A DNA stretch of 64,000 nt from Microbacterium sp. VKM Ac-2870 (GTDB lineage: Bacteria; Actinomycetota; Actinomycetes; Actinomycetales; Microbacteriaceae): NCBI RefSeq assembly GCF_015350795.1, contig NZ_JADKSH010000001.1, forward strand, positions 620,461 to 684,460, read 5' to 3'. Shown piece by piece: positions 8,753-19,215 of the stretch (position 1 is its first letter; each line of letters begins with the position of its first letter). A program made the translations under genes and the position numbers. A model generated the notes under the pieces. The model saw only the letters and a list, made by a program, of their open reading frames with translations. It searched no databases and was not told the origin of the DNA.

Positions 8753-9850
8753 TCAGCCCTGCCGCGCCCGGTCGAGCATCGCGATGACGTTGTGCGTGCC
8801 CGCCCGGGCCTGCGCAGCACGCGCTTCGGCGGCGGAGCGCATCGCGGCCAACGCGTCCTCGTCGCTCAGCAACGGCACGATCTGCTCGCGCACGCGGGCC
8901 GGCGTGAACTCGGCATCCGGCACGAGCTGCGCCGCGCCGGCCGCGACCGACGCCGCCGCATTGAGCGCCTGCTCGCCGTTTCCCACCGCGTAGGGCACGT
9001 AAACGGCAGGAAGGCCGAGGGCCGACAGCTCGCTCACCGTCGCGGCACCGGCGCGCGAGAGAACCAGATCGGCAAGAGCGAGGGCCAGATCCATGCGGTC
9101 CAGATAGGGCACGATCCGGTAATCCGGATGCCGCGGGTCGACGATCTCATCGCGCTCCCCCGCCGCGTGCAGCAGCTGCCAGCCGGCGCCGACCACCGAC
9201 TCCCAGGCCTCCGCGAACGTCTCGTTGAGTCGCCGAGCGCCGAGCGACCCGCCGAAGACGAGCAGCACCGGACGCGCGGGATCGAGACCGAAGAATGCGG
9301 CTGCCTCGGCCCGCATGGCCGCGCGATCGAGGTCGACGATCTCACGCCGCAGCGGCATCCCGACGGTCTGGGCGCCGCGAAGCGGCGTGCCCGGGAACAC
9401 GGCGCCCACGACCGCGGCGCGACGCGCGCCGAGCATGTTGGCCAGGCCCGGACGCGCGTTCGCCTCGTGCACGACGTAGGGAACCCCCTCGCGGCGCGCC
9501 GCGACGTACGCCGGCGCCGATGCATAGCCGCCGAACCCTGCGACGACGTCGACGTGATGTTCACGCAGGTGCCGACGCACCTGACGCACAGCACGCACCC
9601 ACGCGAGCGGAAAGCGCATGGCGGCGAGATTCGGCCGACGCGGGAACGGCACCTTGTCCACCACGAGCAGCTCGTAGCCCCGCTGCGGAACGAGCCGCGC
9701 CTCGAGGCCTTCCCGCGTGCCGAGCACGAGAACGGAAGCCTCGGGATCGCGCTCGCGCAGGCCATCCGCCACCGCGAGGAGCGGATTGACGTGCCCCGCG
9801 GTTCCGCCGCCGGCGAGAAGATACGTCGTCGAAGCCGAACCGGTCGTCAC
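8753..9850 (-). CDS. murG: UDP-GlcNAc:lipid I GlcNAc transferase
   Basis: The peripheral membrane GT-B glycosyltransferase that makes lipid II from lipid I. It shows the N-terminal GGGTAGHVNPLLAV loop (about residues 13-26), VVAGFGGYASAPAYVAA, HEANARPGLAN and the C-terminal GGSLGARRLNE with SRAGAATVSELSALGLPAVYVPY. At 365 residues it is complete. It starts at GTG 9848-9850, about 50 bases after ftsW. Its normal downstream partner murC is displaced by the padC cassette. Confidence 0.97.
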   Translation of the reverse strand: MTTGSASTTYLLAGGGTAGHVNPLLAVADGLRERDPEASVLVLGTREGLEARLVPQRGYELLVVDKVPFPRRPNLAAMRFPLAWVRAVRQVRRHLREHHVDVVAGFGGYASAPAYVAARREGVPYVVHEANARPGLANMLGARRAAVVGAVFPGTPLRGAQTVGMPLRREIVDLDRAAMRAEAAAFFGLDPARPVLLVFGGSLGARRLNETFAEAWESVVGAGWQLLHAAGERDEIVDPRHPDYRIVPYLDRMDLALALADLVLSRAGAATVSELSALGLPAVYVPYAVGNGEQALNAAASVAAGAAQLVPDAEFTPARVREQIVPLLSDEDALAAMRSAAEARAAQARAGTHNVIAMLDRARQG

Positions 9851-9898
9851 CTGATCGAGCTTACCGGCCGCGCCGCGAGGAGCGTCGGCGGGGGGCGC

Positions 9899-11164
9899 TC
9901 AGCGACGGCGCGGGCTCGACGGGGCGAGCGGTGCCATCGCGGGCAACACCGGCTGAGGGCGCGCGCGGGCGAAGGACAACAGGACGCCGCAGGCGAGCAG
10001 CACCGACAGCAGGGACGTCCCGCCCTGTGACATGAACGGCAACGGTACCCCCAGCACGGGCAGCAGACGCAGGACGACTCCCACGTTGACCAGCGCCTGG
10101 CCGACGATCCAGACGATGATGCCGCCGGTGACGATGCGCACGAACGGGTCGCGTGTGTTGCGGATGACCTGGAAGGCTCCGATGGCGAAGACCGTGAACA
10201 ACAGCAGCACGACGGTGCAGCCGACCAGTCCGAGCTCTTCACCCAGGATGGCGAAGATGTAGTCGTTCGATCGCGCCGGGAGCCAGCCGTACTTCTCACG
10301 TGAGTTGCCGAGGCCCAGGCCGAACAGTCCGCCGTTGGCGAGCGCCCAGATGCCGTGCACCGCCTGGTAGCAGTCACCGCTGGCCGCGTTGTAGCAGTCC
10401 ATCGAGTCGAAGTTGACGAGGCTGCTCATGATGCGCGCCATGCGGTTGGGGCTGGTGACCGCGAAGAACACCGCCGCGAAGACGACGACGACCAAGGGGA
10501 TGATGAAGATGCGCAGCTTCACACCCGAGAAGAAGAGGCAACCCAGCAGGATGGCCATCAGGATCATGCCGGTGCCGAGGTCCTCACTGCCGACCGCGAC
10601 GAGGCCGATCACCAGGCCCCCGACGGGCACCACGGGAATGAACACGTGCGTCCAGGAACCCAGCAGCGTCTGCTTGCGGAAGAGCACGTAGCCGAGCCAC
10701 AGCGCCAGCGCGATCTTCAAGAACTCCGACGGCTGCGCCTGCACTCCGCCGATCTGGATCCAGTTCTGATTGCCGTCGTTGGCCACGCCGAGCCCGGGAA
10801 CGAAGACGAGCATCTGAAAGCAGGTGGCGAGGATGAGCGCGGGCCACGCGATCTTCTTCCAGAACGACACCGGAAGGCGGCTGGCCACGAACATCAGCGG
10901 GATGCCGATGATCGCGAAGATCGCCTGCTTCATGACGACCTCGAACGGGCTCTCCCCGAGCGCGATCGACTTCGCCATCGTCGCCGAGAGCACCATCATC
11001 AGACCGAACCCGGTCAGCAGCAGCGCCGTCGAGGCGATGAGGAGGAACTCGCTGGGCACGGGGGCGAAGACGCGGCCCAGCGACACGCGAGCGGCGAAGC
11101 CGCGGGGCGCCGCTCCGTCGGCGTCGTCAGCGCCGGCGCGGGTCGACGGGGTTGTCGTCGTCAT
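9899..11164 (-). CDS. ftsW: Septal SEDS glycosyltransferase FtsW
   Basis: A polytopic SEDS-family lipid II polymerase that works with the septal PBP. The start MTTTTPSTRAG follows a GGGGGAG ribosome-binding site; an open frame extends upstream but lies inside murD. About ten hydrophobic segments follow a 40-residue cytoplasmic tail. Family blocks include GIWALANGGLFGLGLGNSREKYGWLPARSNDYIFAILGEELG in overlapping parts and the C-terminal LPFMSQGGTSLLS. It is 421 residues. It overlaps murD by 38 bases, indicating coupled translation. Confidence 0.96.
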   Translation of the reverse strand: MTTTTPSTRAGADDADGAAPRGFAARVSLGRVFAPVPSEFLLIASTALLLTGFGLMMVLSATMAKSIALGESPFEVVMKQAIFAIIGIPLMFVASRLPVSFWKKIAWPALILATCFQMLVFVPGLGVANDGNQNWIQIGGVQAQPSEFLKIALALWLGYVLFRKQTLLGSWTHVFIPVVPVGGLVIGLVAVGSEDLGTGMILMAILLGCLFFSGVKLRIFIIPLVVVVFAAVFFAVTSPNRMARIMSSLVNFDSMDCYNAASGDCYQAVHGIWALANGGLFGLGLGNSREKYGWLPARSNDYIFAILGEELGLVGCTVVLLLFTVFAIGAFQVIRNTRDPFVRIVTGGIIVWIVGQALVNVGVVLRLLPVLGVPLPFMSQGGTSLLSVLLACGVLLSFARARPQPVLPAMAPLAPSSPRRR

Positions 11165-12716
11165 CGGCTCCCCCTGCGCGTGTCGGTCCAGTCTCGGTCG
11201 GCGCATCGTTCGGTATCCACGCCTGCACAGCGCGGGCGAAGCGGTGCCCTCGGTCGGCGTACGAGTCGAATTGATCGAAGGATGCCGCGGCGGGGGCGAG
11301 GAGGACCACGTCTCCGTCACGGGCGATTCCTGCCGCCGCTGCGACGACGTCCGCCATGACGTCTTCAGTCTGAGCGTGGTCGACTTCGAACACGGGAATG
11401 CCCGGCGCGTGTCGCGCGAACGCCTCCGTGATCGGCGACCGATCGACGCCGATCACGATGACGGCTTTCACAGCCGGACCGCGCGCGGCGATCAGATCGC
11501 CGATGTCGACGCCTTTGAGGTCTCCGCCGACCACCCACACCGCTCCCGGGAATGCGGCCAGCGACGAGGCGGCTGCGTGGGGGTTGGTCGCCTTCGAATC
11601 GTCGATCCAGGTGATGCCACCGACGGTGGCGACGACTTCGATGCGGTGCGCGTCGAGGCGGAAGCTCCGCAGCGCGTCGGCGATGTCGGCGGGGTCGACC
11701 CCGAGCGAGCGAGCGAGTGCGGCCGCAGCGAGGATGTTGGCGACGACGTGCGGAGCGGTGAGGTGGTGCGCGGCAAGGTCCTGAAGGGTGGTGATCTCCA
11801 GCGCACTGGTGCGTCGCTCTTCCAGAAAGGCGCGGTCGACCAAGATTCCATCAACGATGCCGAGATCGCTCGGGCCCGGCACGCCCAGATCGAACCCGAC
11901 CGCGCGGCATCCGTCGACGACGTCGGCCTCTTCGACCATGACACGGGTGGCGACGTCGGACTTGTTGTAGACGCACGCAATGCGCGTGTTCTCGTAGACG
12001 AACGCCTTGGCGTCGCGATAGGCGGCGAACGATCCGTGCCACTGCAAGTGATCGTCGGCGAGGTTGAGACAGACGCTCGCGTAGGGAGACAGCCGGTCGG
12101 CCCCCTCCTGCAGCGACAAGTACCAGAGCTGGTGGCTCGACACTTCGACCACGAGCACGTCGAATCCGCCCGGGTCGCGGACGGCGTCGAGCACCGGGAT
12201 GCCGATGTTGCCGCAGGGCGCCGCGCGCCGACCCCCCGCAACGAGCATCGACGCGGTCAACTGGGTCGTCGTGGTCTTGCCGTTGGTGCCCGTGATCAGC
12301 ACCCACTCCGCGGGCGTGCCGTCGGCGCGGAGCACTTTGTCGCGCACCCGCCAGGCCAGCTCGAGGTCTCCCCAGAGCGCGATGTTCTGCTCGCGCACCC
12401 AGGCGATCACGGGGTGGTGGGGCGCGAAGCCGGGGGACGCGACGACGACGTCAGGGGCGAAGTCGACGAGTTCCTCGGGCACGGCGGCCAGGGATCCGAC
12501 GTGCAGTTCCGCCCCGATCACCGGCAGCAGACGCGCGTACTCGTCCGCGGCGGATTCGCTCAGGACGAGCACATCCGCATCGAGTTCGGCAAGCGTGTCT
12601 GCAACGGAGAATCCGGTCACGGACAGCCCCAGGACGGCAACTCGCAAGCCCCGCCAATCGGCGTGCCAGCTGCGGAGGGCGTCGAGATCGCGGGTGCCGC
12701 TCACGGTATTGATCAC
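11127..12716 (-). CDS. murD: UDP-MurNAc-L-Ala:D-Glu ligase
   Basis: The cytosolic Mur ligase adding D-Glu. The P-loop ITGTNGKTTTTQL, PGFAPHHP, EVSSHQLWYL and WIDDSKATNPHAA are all present in order. I set the start at the GTG 12714-12716 because it overlaps the mraY TGA (GTGA), a junction repeated elsewhere in this operon. Reading further upstream runs into mraY without similarity. At 529 residues it is slightly long for MurD, with extra residues at both ends. The C-terminus ends in an acidic Asp run. Confidence 0.96.
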   Translation of the reverse strand: MINTVSGTRDLDALRSWHADWRGLRVAVLGLSVTGFSVADTLAELDADVLVLSESAADEYARLLPVIGAELHVGSLAAVPEELVDFAPDVVVASPGFAPHHPVIAWVREQNIALWGDLELAWRVRDKVLRADGTPAEWVLITGTNGKTTTTQLTASMLVAGGRRAAPCGNIGIPVLDAVRDPGGFDVLVVEVSSHQLWYLSLQEGADRLSPYASVCLNLADDHLQWHGSFAAYRDAKAFVYENTRIACVYNKSDVATRVMVEEADVVDGCRAVGFDLGVPGPSDLGIVDGILVDRAFLEERRTSALEITTLQDLAAHHLTAPHVVANILAAAALARSLGVDPADIADALRSFRLDAHRIEVVATVGGITWIDDSKATNPHAAASSLAAFPGAVWVVGGDLKGVDIGDLIAARGPAVKAVIVIGVDRSPITEAFARHAPGIPVFEVDHAQTEDVMADVVAAAAGIARDGDVVLLAPAAASFDQFDSYADRGHRFARAVQAWIPNDAPTETGPTRAGGADDDDNPVDPRRR

Positions 12717-13822
12717 AGTGCCGACAACCACTCGACGTAGAACAGCGCCACGCCTGTGACTGCCAACATGCCCGCGATGATCCACATACGGACCACGATC
12801 GTGATCTCCGGCCAGCCGCGCATCTCCAGGTGGTGATGGAACGGGCTCATCAGGAAGAGACGCTTGCCACCGGTCGCCTTGAAGTAGATGCGCTGCAGGA
12901 TCACCGAGCCCGGTCCGATGATGAAGACACCGGCCAGGAGCACCGAGAGCAGTTCGGTGCGGGAGAGGATCGCCATCGCAGCGATGACGCCGCCGATCGC
13001 CATGGAGCCGACATCGCCCATGAAGATCTTGGCCTTCGGAGCGTTCCACCACAGGAACCCGACGAGAGCCCCGACGAACGACGCGGCGATGATCGTGAGA
13101 TCCATCGGGTCGGGTGTCGTGTAACAGCCGCTGACGTACGCGGTGACCAAGGCCTCGCTCGCGCACCGCTGCTGGAACTGCCAGAACGTGACGAGGCTGA
13201 GCGCCGACACCGTGAAGATGCCGGCGCCGGTGGCCAGGCCGTCCAGGCCGTCCGTGAGGTTCGTCGAGTTCGACCACGCGACCGAGATGAATGTGATCCA
13301 GACAAGGTAGAGGATCCATCCGACGATGGCGCCGAGGGCCAGGAAGGACAGCATCGGGATATCGCGGAAGAACGAGATGTAGGGCGACGCGGGGGTCTCA
13401 CCGCGCGCGTCGGGGAAGTTCAGCGCCATGATGCCGAAGGGCACCGCGACGAGAATCTGACCGACGATCTTGCGCCACCCCGACAGTCCGAGGCTGCGCT
13501 GCTGGCGGACCTTCATGTAGTCGTCGATGAATCCGACGACTCCGAAGCCCACCATCATCCAGATCACGAGCAGACCGGAGATCGACGGGGGCGCCCCGCC
13601 GGTGACGGTACCGACGAGATAGCCGACGATCGACCCGGTGATGAAGACGAGGCCGCCCATCGTGGGTGTTCCGCGCTTGGTGTGATGGTTCGGGTTGTGC
13701 GCATTCTCCGGAGTGCGGATCACCTGCCCCCAGCCGAGCTTTTCGAACAGCCGAATGAACAGCGGAGTCAGAAACAGCGTGAACGCGAGGGAGATCGTCG
13801 CGGCCGCCAGCAGGGATCTCAC
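12713..13822 (-). CDS. mraY: Phospho-MurNAc-pentapeptide translocase
   Basis: An integral membrane enzyme that attaches phospho-MurNAc-pentapeptide to undecaprenyl phosphate, giving lipid I. It begins VRSLLAAATISLAF at the GTG 13820-13822, which overlaps the murF TGA. Family motifs: HHTKRGTPTMGG, FIDDYMKV, NSTNLTDGLDGLATG with the catalytic Asp residues, FMGDVGSMA and FHHHLEMRGW. It is 369 residues with about ten membrane helices, as expected. Confidence 0.97.
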   Translation of the reverse strand: MRSLLAAATISLAFTLFLTPLFIRLFEKLGWGQVIRTPENAHNPNHHTKRGTPTMGGLVFITGSIVGYLVGTVTGGAPPSISGLLVIWMMVGFGVVGFIDDYMKVRQQRSLGLSGWRKIVGQILVAVPFGIMALNFPDARGETPASPYISFFRDIPMLSFLALGAIVGWILYLVWITFISVAWSNSTNLTDGLDGLATGAGIFTVSALSLVTFWQFQQRCASEALVTAYVSGCYTTPDPMDLTIIAASFVGALVGFLWWNAPKAKIFMGDVGSMAIGGVIAAMAILSRTELLSVLLAGVFIIGPGSVILQRIYFKATGGKRLFLMSPFHHHLEMRGWPEITIVVRMWIIAGMLAVTGVALFYVEWLSAL

Positions 13823-15231
13823 GAGAACAATTCTCCCAGACGATCGCCCAGGTGCCGCAGGCCCGCGGAGTTGGACGACTTCACCAGCACGCGGTCGCCG
13901 TCGCGCAACTCGCTGCGGAGGTATTCGAGGGCTTCGTCCGCCGACTCGAAGAAGACCGCTTCCCCATCCCACGACCCTTCGCCGACGGCGGCGAGGAAGA
14001 GGCGTCGCGCGTCGCGGCCGACGACCACGATGCGCTCGATCCGCAGCCGCACCGCGAGCAGACCGACACGATCGTGCTCTTCGCCGGCGTACTCCCCCAG
14101 CTCACTCATGGCGCCGAGCACCGCCACCTTGCGCTGACCGGGCTCGGAGATCTGCGCCAGGGTGCGCAGCGCTGCCGCCATCGAGTCGGGGCTCGCGTTG
14201 TACGCGTCGTTGATGATGCGCACGCGATCGGAGCCCATCGGCTGCATGCGCCAGCGTTCGGCGATCTCGAGGGTCTCGAGGCGTTCGATCGCCGCTGCCA
14301 GAGGCACGCCGAGCTCGCGCGCGGTCGTCAGCGCGGCCAGCGCGTTCATGACGTGGTGTTCGCCCAGCACGCGCAGACGCAGGGGGTGGCGCTCGGCTCC
14401 GGCGACGATGATGCAGGTCGTTCCGGATGCCGTGACCTCGACGTCTTCGGCGCGCACTTCGGCCGCCGTGCCGCGTCCGAACCATCGCACCGCCACGTCG
14501 CGGGCGGCGGCGACGTCGGCCATGGTGACGACACGGGCATCGTCGGCGTTCAATACGGCGACGCCGCCCGGGCGCACCGCCTCGACGAGCTCCGTCTTGG
14601 CTTTGAGCGTGGCCTCCACTCCACCGAAGCCGCCGGCGTGGGCCAGGCCGACCATCAGCACGACGCCGAAATCGGGAGCGACCAGACCGGCCAGGCGAGC
14701 GATCTCGCCGGGGCCGGACGCGCCGAATTCGCTCACCAGGAAGCGCGTGTCTTCATCGACGCGGAGCATGGTCAAAGGTGCGCCGACCTCGTTGTTGAAC
14801 GATCCGCGTGGTGCCACCGTCTCGCCCTCGTCCTGGAGGATGCGGGCGAGCATGTTCTTGGTCGTCGTCTTCCCGTTGGACCCGGTGATCCCGACGATCC
14901 TCAGCGCTCCGCGCGCACGCACAGCCGCAACGACGGTGCGCGCGAGGTCGGACAGGGCCTCGACGGCATCCGCGACGACGATCTGACTCACCGGCGCATC
15001 GACGACATGCTCGACGATGGCCAGCGCCGCCCCCGCCTCGACAGCAGCAACGACGAAGCGGTGTCCGTCGGTGACCTCGCCCGGCTTGGCGACGAAGATG
15101 TCGCCGTGGCCGATCGCCCGTGAGTCGGTGTCGACGGCCCCGCCGATGACGGTGTCAGGCGTGTCAGTCGAATACGGGTGCAGCGCTCCCGCCACGGCGG
15201 CGGCCACCTCGGCCAGCGTCATCCGGATCAT
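13819..15231 (-). CDS. murF: UDP-MurNAc-tripeptide:D-Ala-D-Ala ligase
   Basis: The last cytoplasmic Mur ligase. An N-terminal substrate domain with GGAVDTDSRAIGHGDIFVA precedes the P-loop GITGSNGKTTTKNML (about residues 115-129). Later come NEVGAPLTMLRV and the C-terminal-domain block INDAYNASPDSMAAALRTL. It is 470 residues. Two ATGs lie close together (15231 and nine bases inside); neither has a strong ribosome-binding site, so the exact start is uncertain by three residues. Its TGA overlaps the mraY GTG. Confidence 0.97.
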   Translation of the reverse strand: MIRMTLAEVAAAVAGALHPYSTDTPDTVIGGAVDTDSRAIGHGDIFVAKPGEVTDGHRFVVAAVEAGAALAIVEHVVDAPVSQIVVADAVEALSDLARTVVAAVRARGALRIVGITGSNGKTTTKNMLARILQDEGETVAPRGSFNNEVGAPLTMLRVDEDTRFLVSEFGASGPGEIARLAGLVAPDFGVVLMVGLAHAGGFGGVEATLKAKTELVEAVRPGGVAVLNADDARVVTMADVAAARDVAVRWFGRGTAAEVRAEDVEVTASGTTCIIVAGAERHPLRLRVLGEHHVMNALAALTTARELGVPLAAAIERLETLEIAERWRMQPMGSDRVRIINDAYNASPDSMAAALRTLAQISEPGQRKVAVLGAMSELGEYAGEEHDRVGLLAVRLRIERIVVVGRDARRLFLAAVGEGSWDGEAVFFESADEALEYLRSELRDGDRVLVKSSNSAGLRHLGDRLGELFS

Positions 15232-15271
15232 AGGGTTCGTTCCTCACGCGCGGGGGCGCGTCGCGGTCTCG

Positions 15272-17083
15272 TCATTGTGTCACGGGCAGCAGCGGTGTAT
15301 CCGAGCCCGAGGGCATGACCCGGTAGTGCGTGAGCACCTGCGTCATGGCCTTCTTGAAGACGGAGCGGTTGGCCGACGACATCGTGTTCGTCTTCGGCTC
15401 GTTGAACAGGGTCAAGACAACGTACTGCGGATCATCGGCGGGGGCGTAACCGGCCAGCGAGGTCATGAACAGGTTGTCCTTGTAGCCGCCGTGCCCATCC
15501 GGCACCTGCGCCGTGCCGGTTTTCACCGCGAGCCGGTAGCCCGGGATCTTGATGTCATCGGCCAGCGTGCCCTGCGCGTAGACGTTCTCGAGCATCTGGG
15601 ACACCTCGGAGGCCGTCTCGGGCTTGATCACCTGGACGGGCGCGGGAAGGCTGGGGGTGACCACCGTACCGTCCGGCTTGGTGCACGACTCGACGAGCTG
15701 GGCGGGCATGCGCACACCGCCGTTGGCGATGGTCTGGAAGAGGCTGGTCACCTGGGTCGGCGTGACGGTGAAGGCCTGACCGAACGTGGTCGTGTAGTAG
15801 GTCTGGTTGTCCCACGTCGAGGCGTCGCGGATCTCACCGCTCGGCTCGGCCGACCAGTTCAGCGCGGTGCCGTCGCCGACTCCGAACCTCTTGAGGTAGT
15901 CGTAGCGCGTCTCGGGCGCCACCATCGCTCCGAACTGCGACATCGCGACGTTGGACGACTCCACCAGGCCGCCCGTGAGCGTGAGGTTCTGCGTGGGATG
16001 ACTCTCGGAATCGTTGATGACCGCACCGTTGGGGAACTGGATGCGATCCGGCGTCTCCACCGCGGATGTCGGCGTGAGACCGGCCTGCTCGATCACCGTC
16101 GCCGCTGTGACCGGCTTGAACGTCGATCCGGGTTCGTACGACACGCGCAACAGGCGCGATCCGCGGTTGTCGGGGTCGGACGCGCCCGGGTTGTTGGGGT
16201 CGACGGTGTTCGTCTCGGCCAGCGCGCGGATCTTGCCGGTCTTCGCCTCCATGACGATGATCCCGCCCCAGTCGGCTTGGTAGCGGGCGGTCTCCTCGGC
16301 GATGAGCTGCTGCATGAACCACTGCAGGTCGCTGTCGATCGTGAGCTTGAGGGTTCCCCCGTTGACGGCGGGGTCTTGGACCTCGGTGCCGGGGATGATG
16401 ACCCCGTCTGCCCCGCGCTGATAGGTCAAGCTGCCGTTGGTCGCCGCCAGGCACGAGTCCTGCAGCGACTCCAAGCCTTCCAACGGCGTACCGTCGGAGC
16501 CGACGAAGCCGACGAGGTTTCCGGCGACCGCGCCGTCGGGGTAGGTGCGGGCGGGGTGCAGCGGGAAGGTGAGGAAAGGCAGCTTCAGATCCGCTAGCGC
16601 CCGGTATTCCTCGGTGGACACGTACCGCTTGACGTAGGCGAACCGCGATTTGGCATCCGTGGCGAGGGCATCGGAGACGATCTTCTCCACATCGGCCGCG
16701 GATTGCCCGGTGATCGCGGCGATCTTCGGCGCGACATCCGTCCAGGGGGTCATGACGTTCTTGCCGTCCGCGTCGGTGATCGTATTGCCGCTGGCATCGA
16801 CCTGCGCCACGCCCTGCGCGGCCAACATCGGATCGATCTGCACGTCGTAGAGCGTCGTGCTGCTCGCGAGGACGACACCGTTGTCGTCGACGATCTCGCC
16901 GCGCGCTCCATACAGGGTCGACTTGGCCCCGGTCGCGTAGGTCTGGGAGTCGTCGATGTGCTCGCGCGCGTTGACGACCTGGATGTCGACGAGGCGCACC
17001 ACGAATGCGGACAGCACCGTGAGGACGACGGCGAGGGCGACGACGGTACGCCGACGGGGGCTGCGGGTGGCTCGAGTCGTCAT
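15272..17083 (-). CDS. ftsI: Septal transpeptidase PBP3/FtsI
   Basis: A class B penicillin-binding protein: a short cytoplasmic tail, one membrane helix (about residues 13-30), a pedestal domain and a C-terminal transpeptidase. The catalytic motifs are SxxK in GSTFKPVTA (near 321), SxN in SSNVAMSQ (near 375) and KTGTAQV (near 521). It cross-links septal peptidoglycan with FtsW. It starts 5 bases after the ftsL stop. The 603-residue length is typical for actinobacteria. Confidence 0.97.
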   Translation of the reverse strand: MTTRATRSPRRRTVVALAVVLTVLSAFVVRLVDIQVVNAREHIDDSQTYATGAKSTLYGARGEIVDDNGVVLASSTTLYDVQIDPMLAAQGVAQVDASGNTITDADGKNVMTPWTDVAPKIAAITGQSAADVEKIVSDALATDAKSRFAYVKRYVSTEEYRALADLKLPFLTFPLHPARTYPDGAVAGNLVGFVGSDGTPLEGLESLQDSCLAATNGSLTYQRGADGVIIPGTEVQDPAVNGGTLKLTIDSDLQWFMQQLIAEETARYQADWGGIIVMEAKTGKIRALAETNTVDPNNPGASDPDNRGSRLLRVSYEPGSTFKPVTAATVIEQAGLTPTSAVETPDRIQFPNGAVINDSESHPTQNLTLTGGLVESSNVAMSQFGAMVAPETRYDYLKRFGVGDGTALNWSAEPSGEIRDASTWDNQTYYTTTFGQAFTVTPTQVTSLFQTIANGGVRMPAQLVESCTKPDGTVVTPSLPAPVQVIKPETASEVSQMLENVYAQGTLADDIKIPGYRLAVKTGTAQVPDGHGGYKDNLFMTSLAGYAPADDPQYVVLTLFNEPKTNTMSSANRSVFKKAMTQVLTHYRVMPSGSDTPLLPVTQ

Positions 17084-17088
17084 GAGAA

Positions 17089-17691
17089 TCAGTGTGTGGC
17101 GGGGGTCGGCAGACCGTCGGCGATGGCGGGGGGTGTCGGGGTATTGACGATGGCTTTGTCGACGACCGCCGCACCGCCGGCACCGAGGCTGGCGGCAGGG
17201 TCGCCGACCAGCGGCTTGCCGCTGACCAGAGCATTGCTGACGGCCGCTTTGCTCAGCGCGTTTACAGCGCTGCCGCCGGTGAGCCCGGCCGCGGTGCCGA
17301 TGATGGCGTTGTCGCTGAGCCGCAGATAGGTCGGGGCCTGACCGGTGACCATTCCGAGAGCCTCGGCGTTGGCCGCGAGGTACTGGGGAGAGCTGAGACC
17401 GGCGATGCTGTCCTGCAGCGCCTGCTTCTGCCAGTCGAGGTCTTGCTGCTGTGCGCTCAGCGTGGACAGCTCGTACGACGACTGGGTCGTGAGGATGGAC
17501 AGACCCATCTGCGCTCCCGCGATCAGCAGCGCCCCACCGACGGCGATGAAGCCATACACGAGTCGCGGACGCCGACGCACCTGCGGACGTTCGAGCGCCT
17601 GCAGGCGGCGCTCCGGCTCACGGCGGGGAGATGAAGGCAGCGCGGGCAGCCCGATGAACGGGTCGAGGTTGCTCTCTGCGGACATGCTCAT
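17089..17691 (-). CDS. ftsL: FtsL-like divisome protein
   Basis: This is assigned mainly on position between rsmH and ftsI and on architecture. A basic cytoplasmic tail (residues 1-44) is followed by one membrane helix (about 45-66) and a short coiled-coil stretch (about 66-100, with [19 protein letters not shown]). The C-terminus is an Ala/Gly/Val-rich low-complexity tail of about 80 residues. FtsL sequences diverge strongly, and the extended tail is not part of the classic fold. The ATG overlaps the rsmH TGA (ATGA), with GGAGG just upstream; a second in-frame ATG two codons in has better spacing. Confidence 0.85.
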   Translation of the reverse strand: MSMSAESNLDPFIGLPALPSSPRREPERRLQALERPQVRRRPRLVYGFIAVGGALLIAGAQMGLSILTTQSSYELSTLSAQQQDLDWQKQALQDSIAGLSSPQYLAANAEALGMVTGQAPTYLRLSDNAIIGTAAGLTGGSAVNALSKAAVSNALVSGKPLVGDPAASLGAGGAAVVDKAIVNTPTPPAIADGLPTPATH

Positions 17692-18647
17692 GACGCCTCC
17701 CGGATGCGCTCGGCCGCACGCAGGCGCACGGGGGTGGCACGCGGGTTGCGTGCTTTCTCTTCGTCGGAGGCGAGTTCGGCGCCTCGCACCAGTAGACGGA
17801 AACGCGGCGCGTGCTCGGGGAGCTCGACAGGCAATCCCGGAGGGGCCGTGGACGCCGCGGCATCCGCGAACGCACGCTTGACGAGACGGTCTTCGAGCGA
17901 CTGGTAGCTCATCACGACGATGCGTCCGCCAACACGCAAGAGGTCCATCCCGGCCGGCAGGGCGCGTTCGAGCACCGACAGTTCGGCGTTCACCTCGATG
18001 CGCAGAGCCTGAAACACCCGCTTGGCGGGATGTCCGCGACCTTCTCGCTGCACGGCCACCGGCGTCGCCGCGACGAGGATGTCGACGAGCTGGCCCGATC
18101 GTTCGATCGGTGCTGCCCCGCGCGCCGCGATGATCGCCCGGGCGTATCGCCCGGCGAGCTTCTCCTCGCCGTAGCGCTCGAAGATACGCCGCAGGTCGCC
18201 TTCGCCGTAGGTCGCGACGATGTCGGCGGCCGTCGTTCCGGCTTGCTGGTCCATTCGCATGTCGAGCGGCGCATCTTGCGAGTAGGCGAAGCCGCGGTCG
18301 GCCTCATCCAGTTGCAGGGACGACACGCCGAGGTCGAAGAGGATGCCGTCGACGCGGTCGACGCCGGCCACCGCGGCGGCCTGCTCGATGCCGTCGTACA
18401 CGGTGTGCACGAGCGTCACCCGGTCGCCGAAGCGCTCGAGGCGCTGCGCCGCGATCCGGAGTGCGTCGGTGTCGCGGTCGAGTCCGATGAGGCGGATGTC
18501 GGGAAAGCGCTCGAGGAGCGCCTCCGAGTGGCCACCCATGCCTTCGGTGGCGTCGACGAGGACCGCGCCCGGGGGCTGCAGCGCGGGGGCGAGCAGCTCG
18601 ACGCAGCGCTCGAGGAGGACGGGGGTGTGGATGTCGGAGTAGCTCAT
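17688..18647 (-). CDS. rsmH: 16S rRNA m4C1402 methyltransferase
   Basis: An SAM-dependent N4-methyltransferase of C1402 in the 16S rRNA decoding centre (formerly MraW). The start [19 protein letters not shown] matches the family start. It is followed by the SAM loop [16 protein letters not shown], the substrate block [20 protein letters not shown] and the C-terminal [13 protein letters not shown]. The longer open frame upstream has no similarity, so I start at ATG 18645-18647, which gives 319 residues. Confidence 0.96.
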   Translation of the reverse strand: MSYSDIHTPVLLERCVELLAPALQPPGAVLVDATEGMGGHSEALLERFPDIRLIGLDRDTDALRIAAQRLERFGDRVTLVHTVYDGIEQAAAVAGVDRVDGILFDLGVSSLQLDEADRGFAYSQDAPLDMRMDQQAGTTAADIVATYGEGDLRRIFERYGEEKLAGRYARAIIAARGAAPIERSGQLVDILVAATPVAVQREGRGHPAKRVFQALRIEVNAELSVLERALPAGMDLLRVGGRIVVMSYQSLEDRLVKRAFADAAASTAPPGLPVELPEHAPRFRLLVRGAELASDEEKARNPRATPVRLRAAERIREAS

Positions 18648-18745
18648 GATGCGGCGGGCTCGGACCCGGGGTCGTGATCCCCATCCGCCTGACCTGACAC
18701 CGGGGAAGTGCGTCAGGGCGTGCGGCTGGGAGTCACGGCCACGGC

Positions 18746-19177
18746 TCAGAAGAGGCCCGGGATCACCTCCTGCTCCATGTCGGAGTAGCTGTCCTCGTTG
18801 CTGTCGGCGTAGGCGTTCCACGCCTCGGCATCCCAGATTTCGGCGTGGGCGCCGACACCGGTCACGATCAACTCACGCCCGAGGTTGGCGTAGCTGCGCA
18901 GGTGCGGCGGAATCGTGATGCGGCTCTGGCTGTCGGGCTTCTCGTCGCTGGCACCGGAGAGGAACATGCGCTGGAAGTCGCGGGCCTGCTTGTTGGTCAG
19001 CGGCGCTTCGCGGATCTTCTCGTAGACCCGCTCGAACTCTTTCGTGCTGAAGACGTAGAGGCACCGCTCCTGTCCGCGGGTGACCACGACGCCGTCACCG
19101 AGGTCGGTGCGGAACTTGGCCGGGAGGATGACGCGGCCTTTCTCGTCGAGCTTGGGGGTGTAGGTGCCCAGCAACAT
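18746..19177 (-). CDS. mraZ: MraZ, transcriptional regulator of the dcw cluster
   Basis: A 143-residue double-AbrB-fold DNA-binding protein. Both repeats show the DxxxR signature: [16 protein letters not shown] (about residues 8-23) and [14 protein letters not shown] (about 80-93). MraZ forms multimeric rings and represses its own operon by binding tandem GTGG or TGGGN boxes. Three such boxes occur at 19216-19242. GGAGGAAGGGGGAG supplies the ribosome-binding site. It is the first gene of the cluster. Confidence 0.97.
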   Translation of the reverse strand: MLLGTYTPKLDEKGRVILPAKFRTDLGDGVVVTRGQERCLYVFSTKEFERVYEKIREAPLTNKQARDFQRMFLSGASDEKPDSQSRITIPPHLRSYANLGRELIVTGVGAHAEIWDAEAWNAYADSNEDSYSDMEQEVIPGLF

Positions 19178-19215
19178 CGGCCACTCCCCCTTCCTCCGGC
19201 CTGATCAAGGTGGGC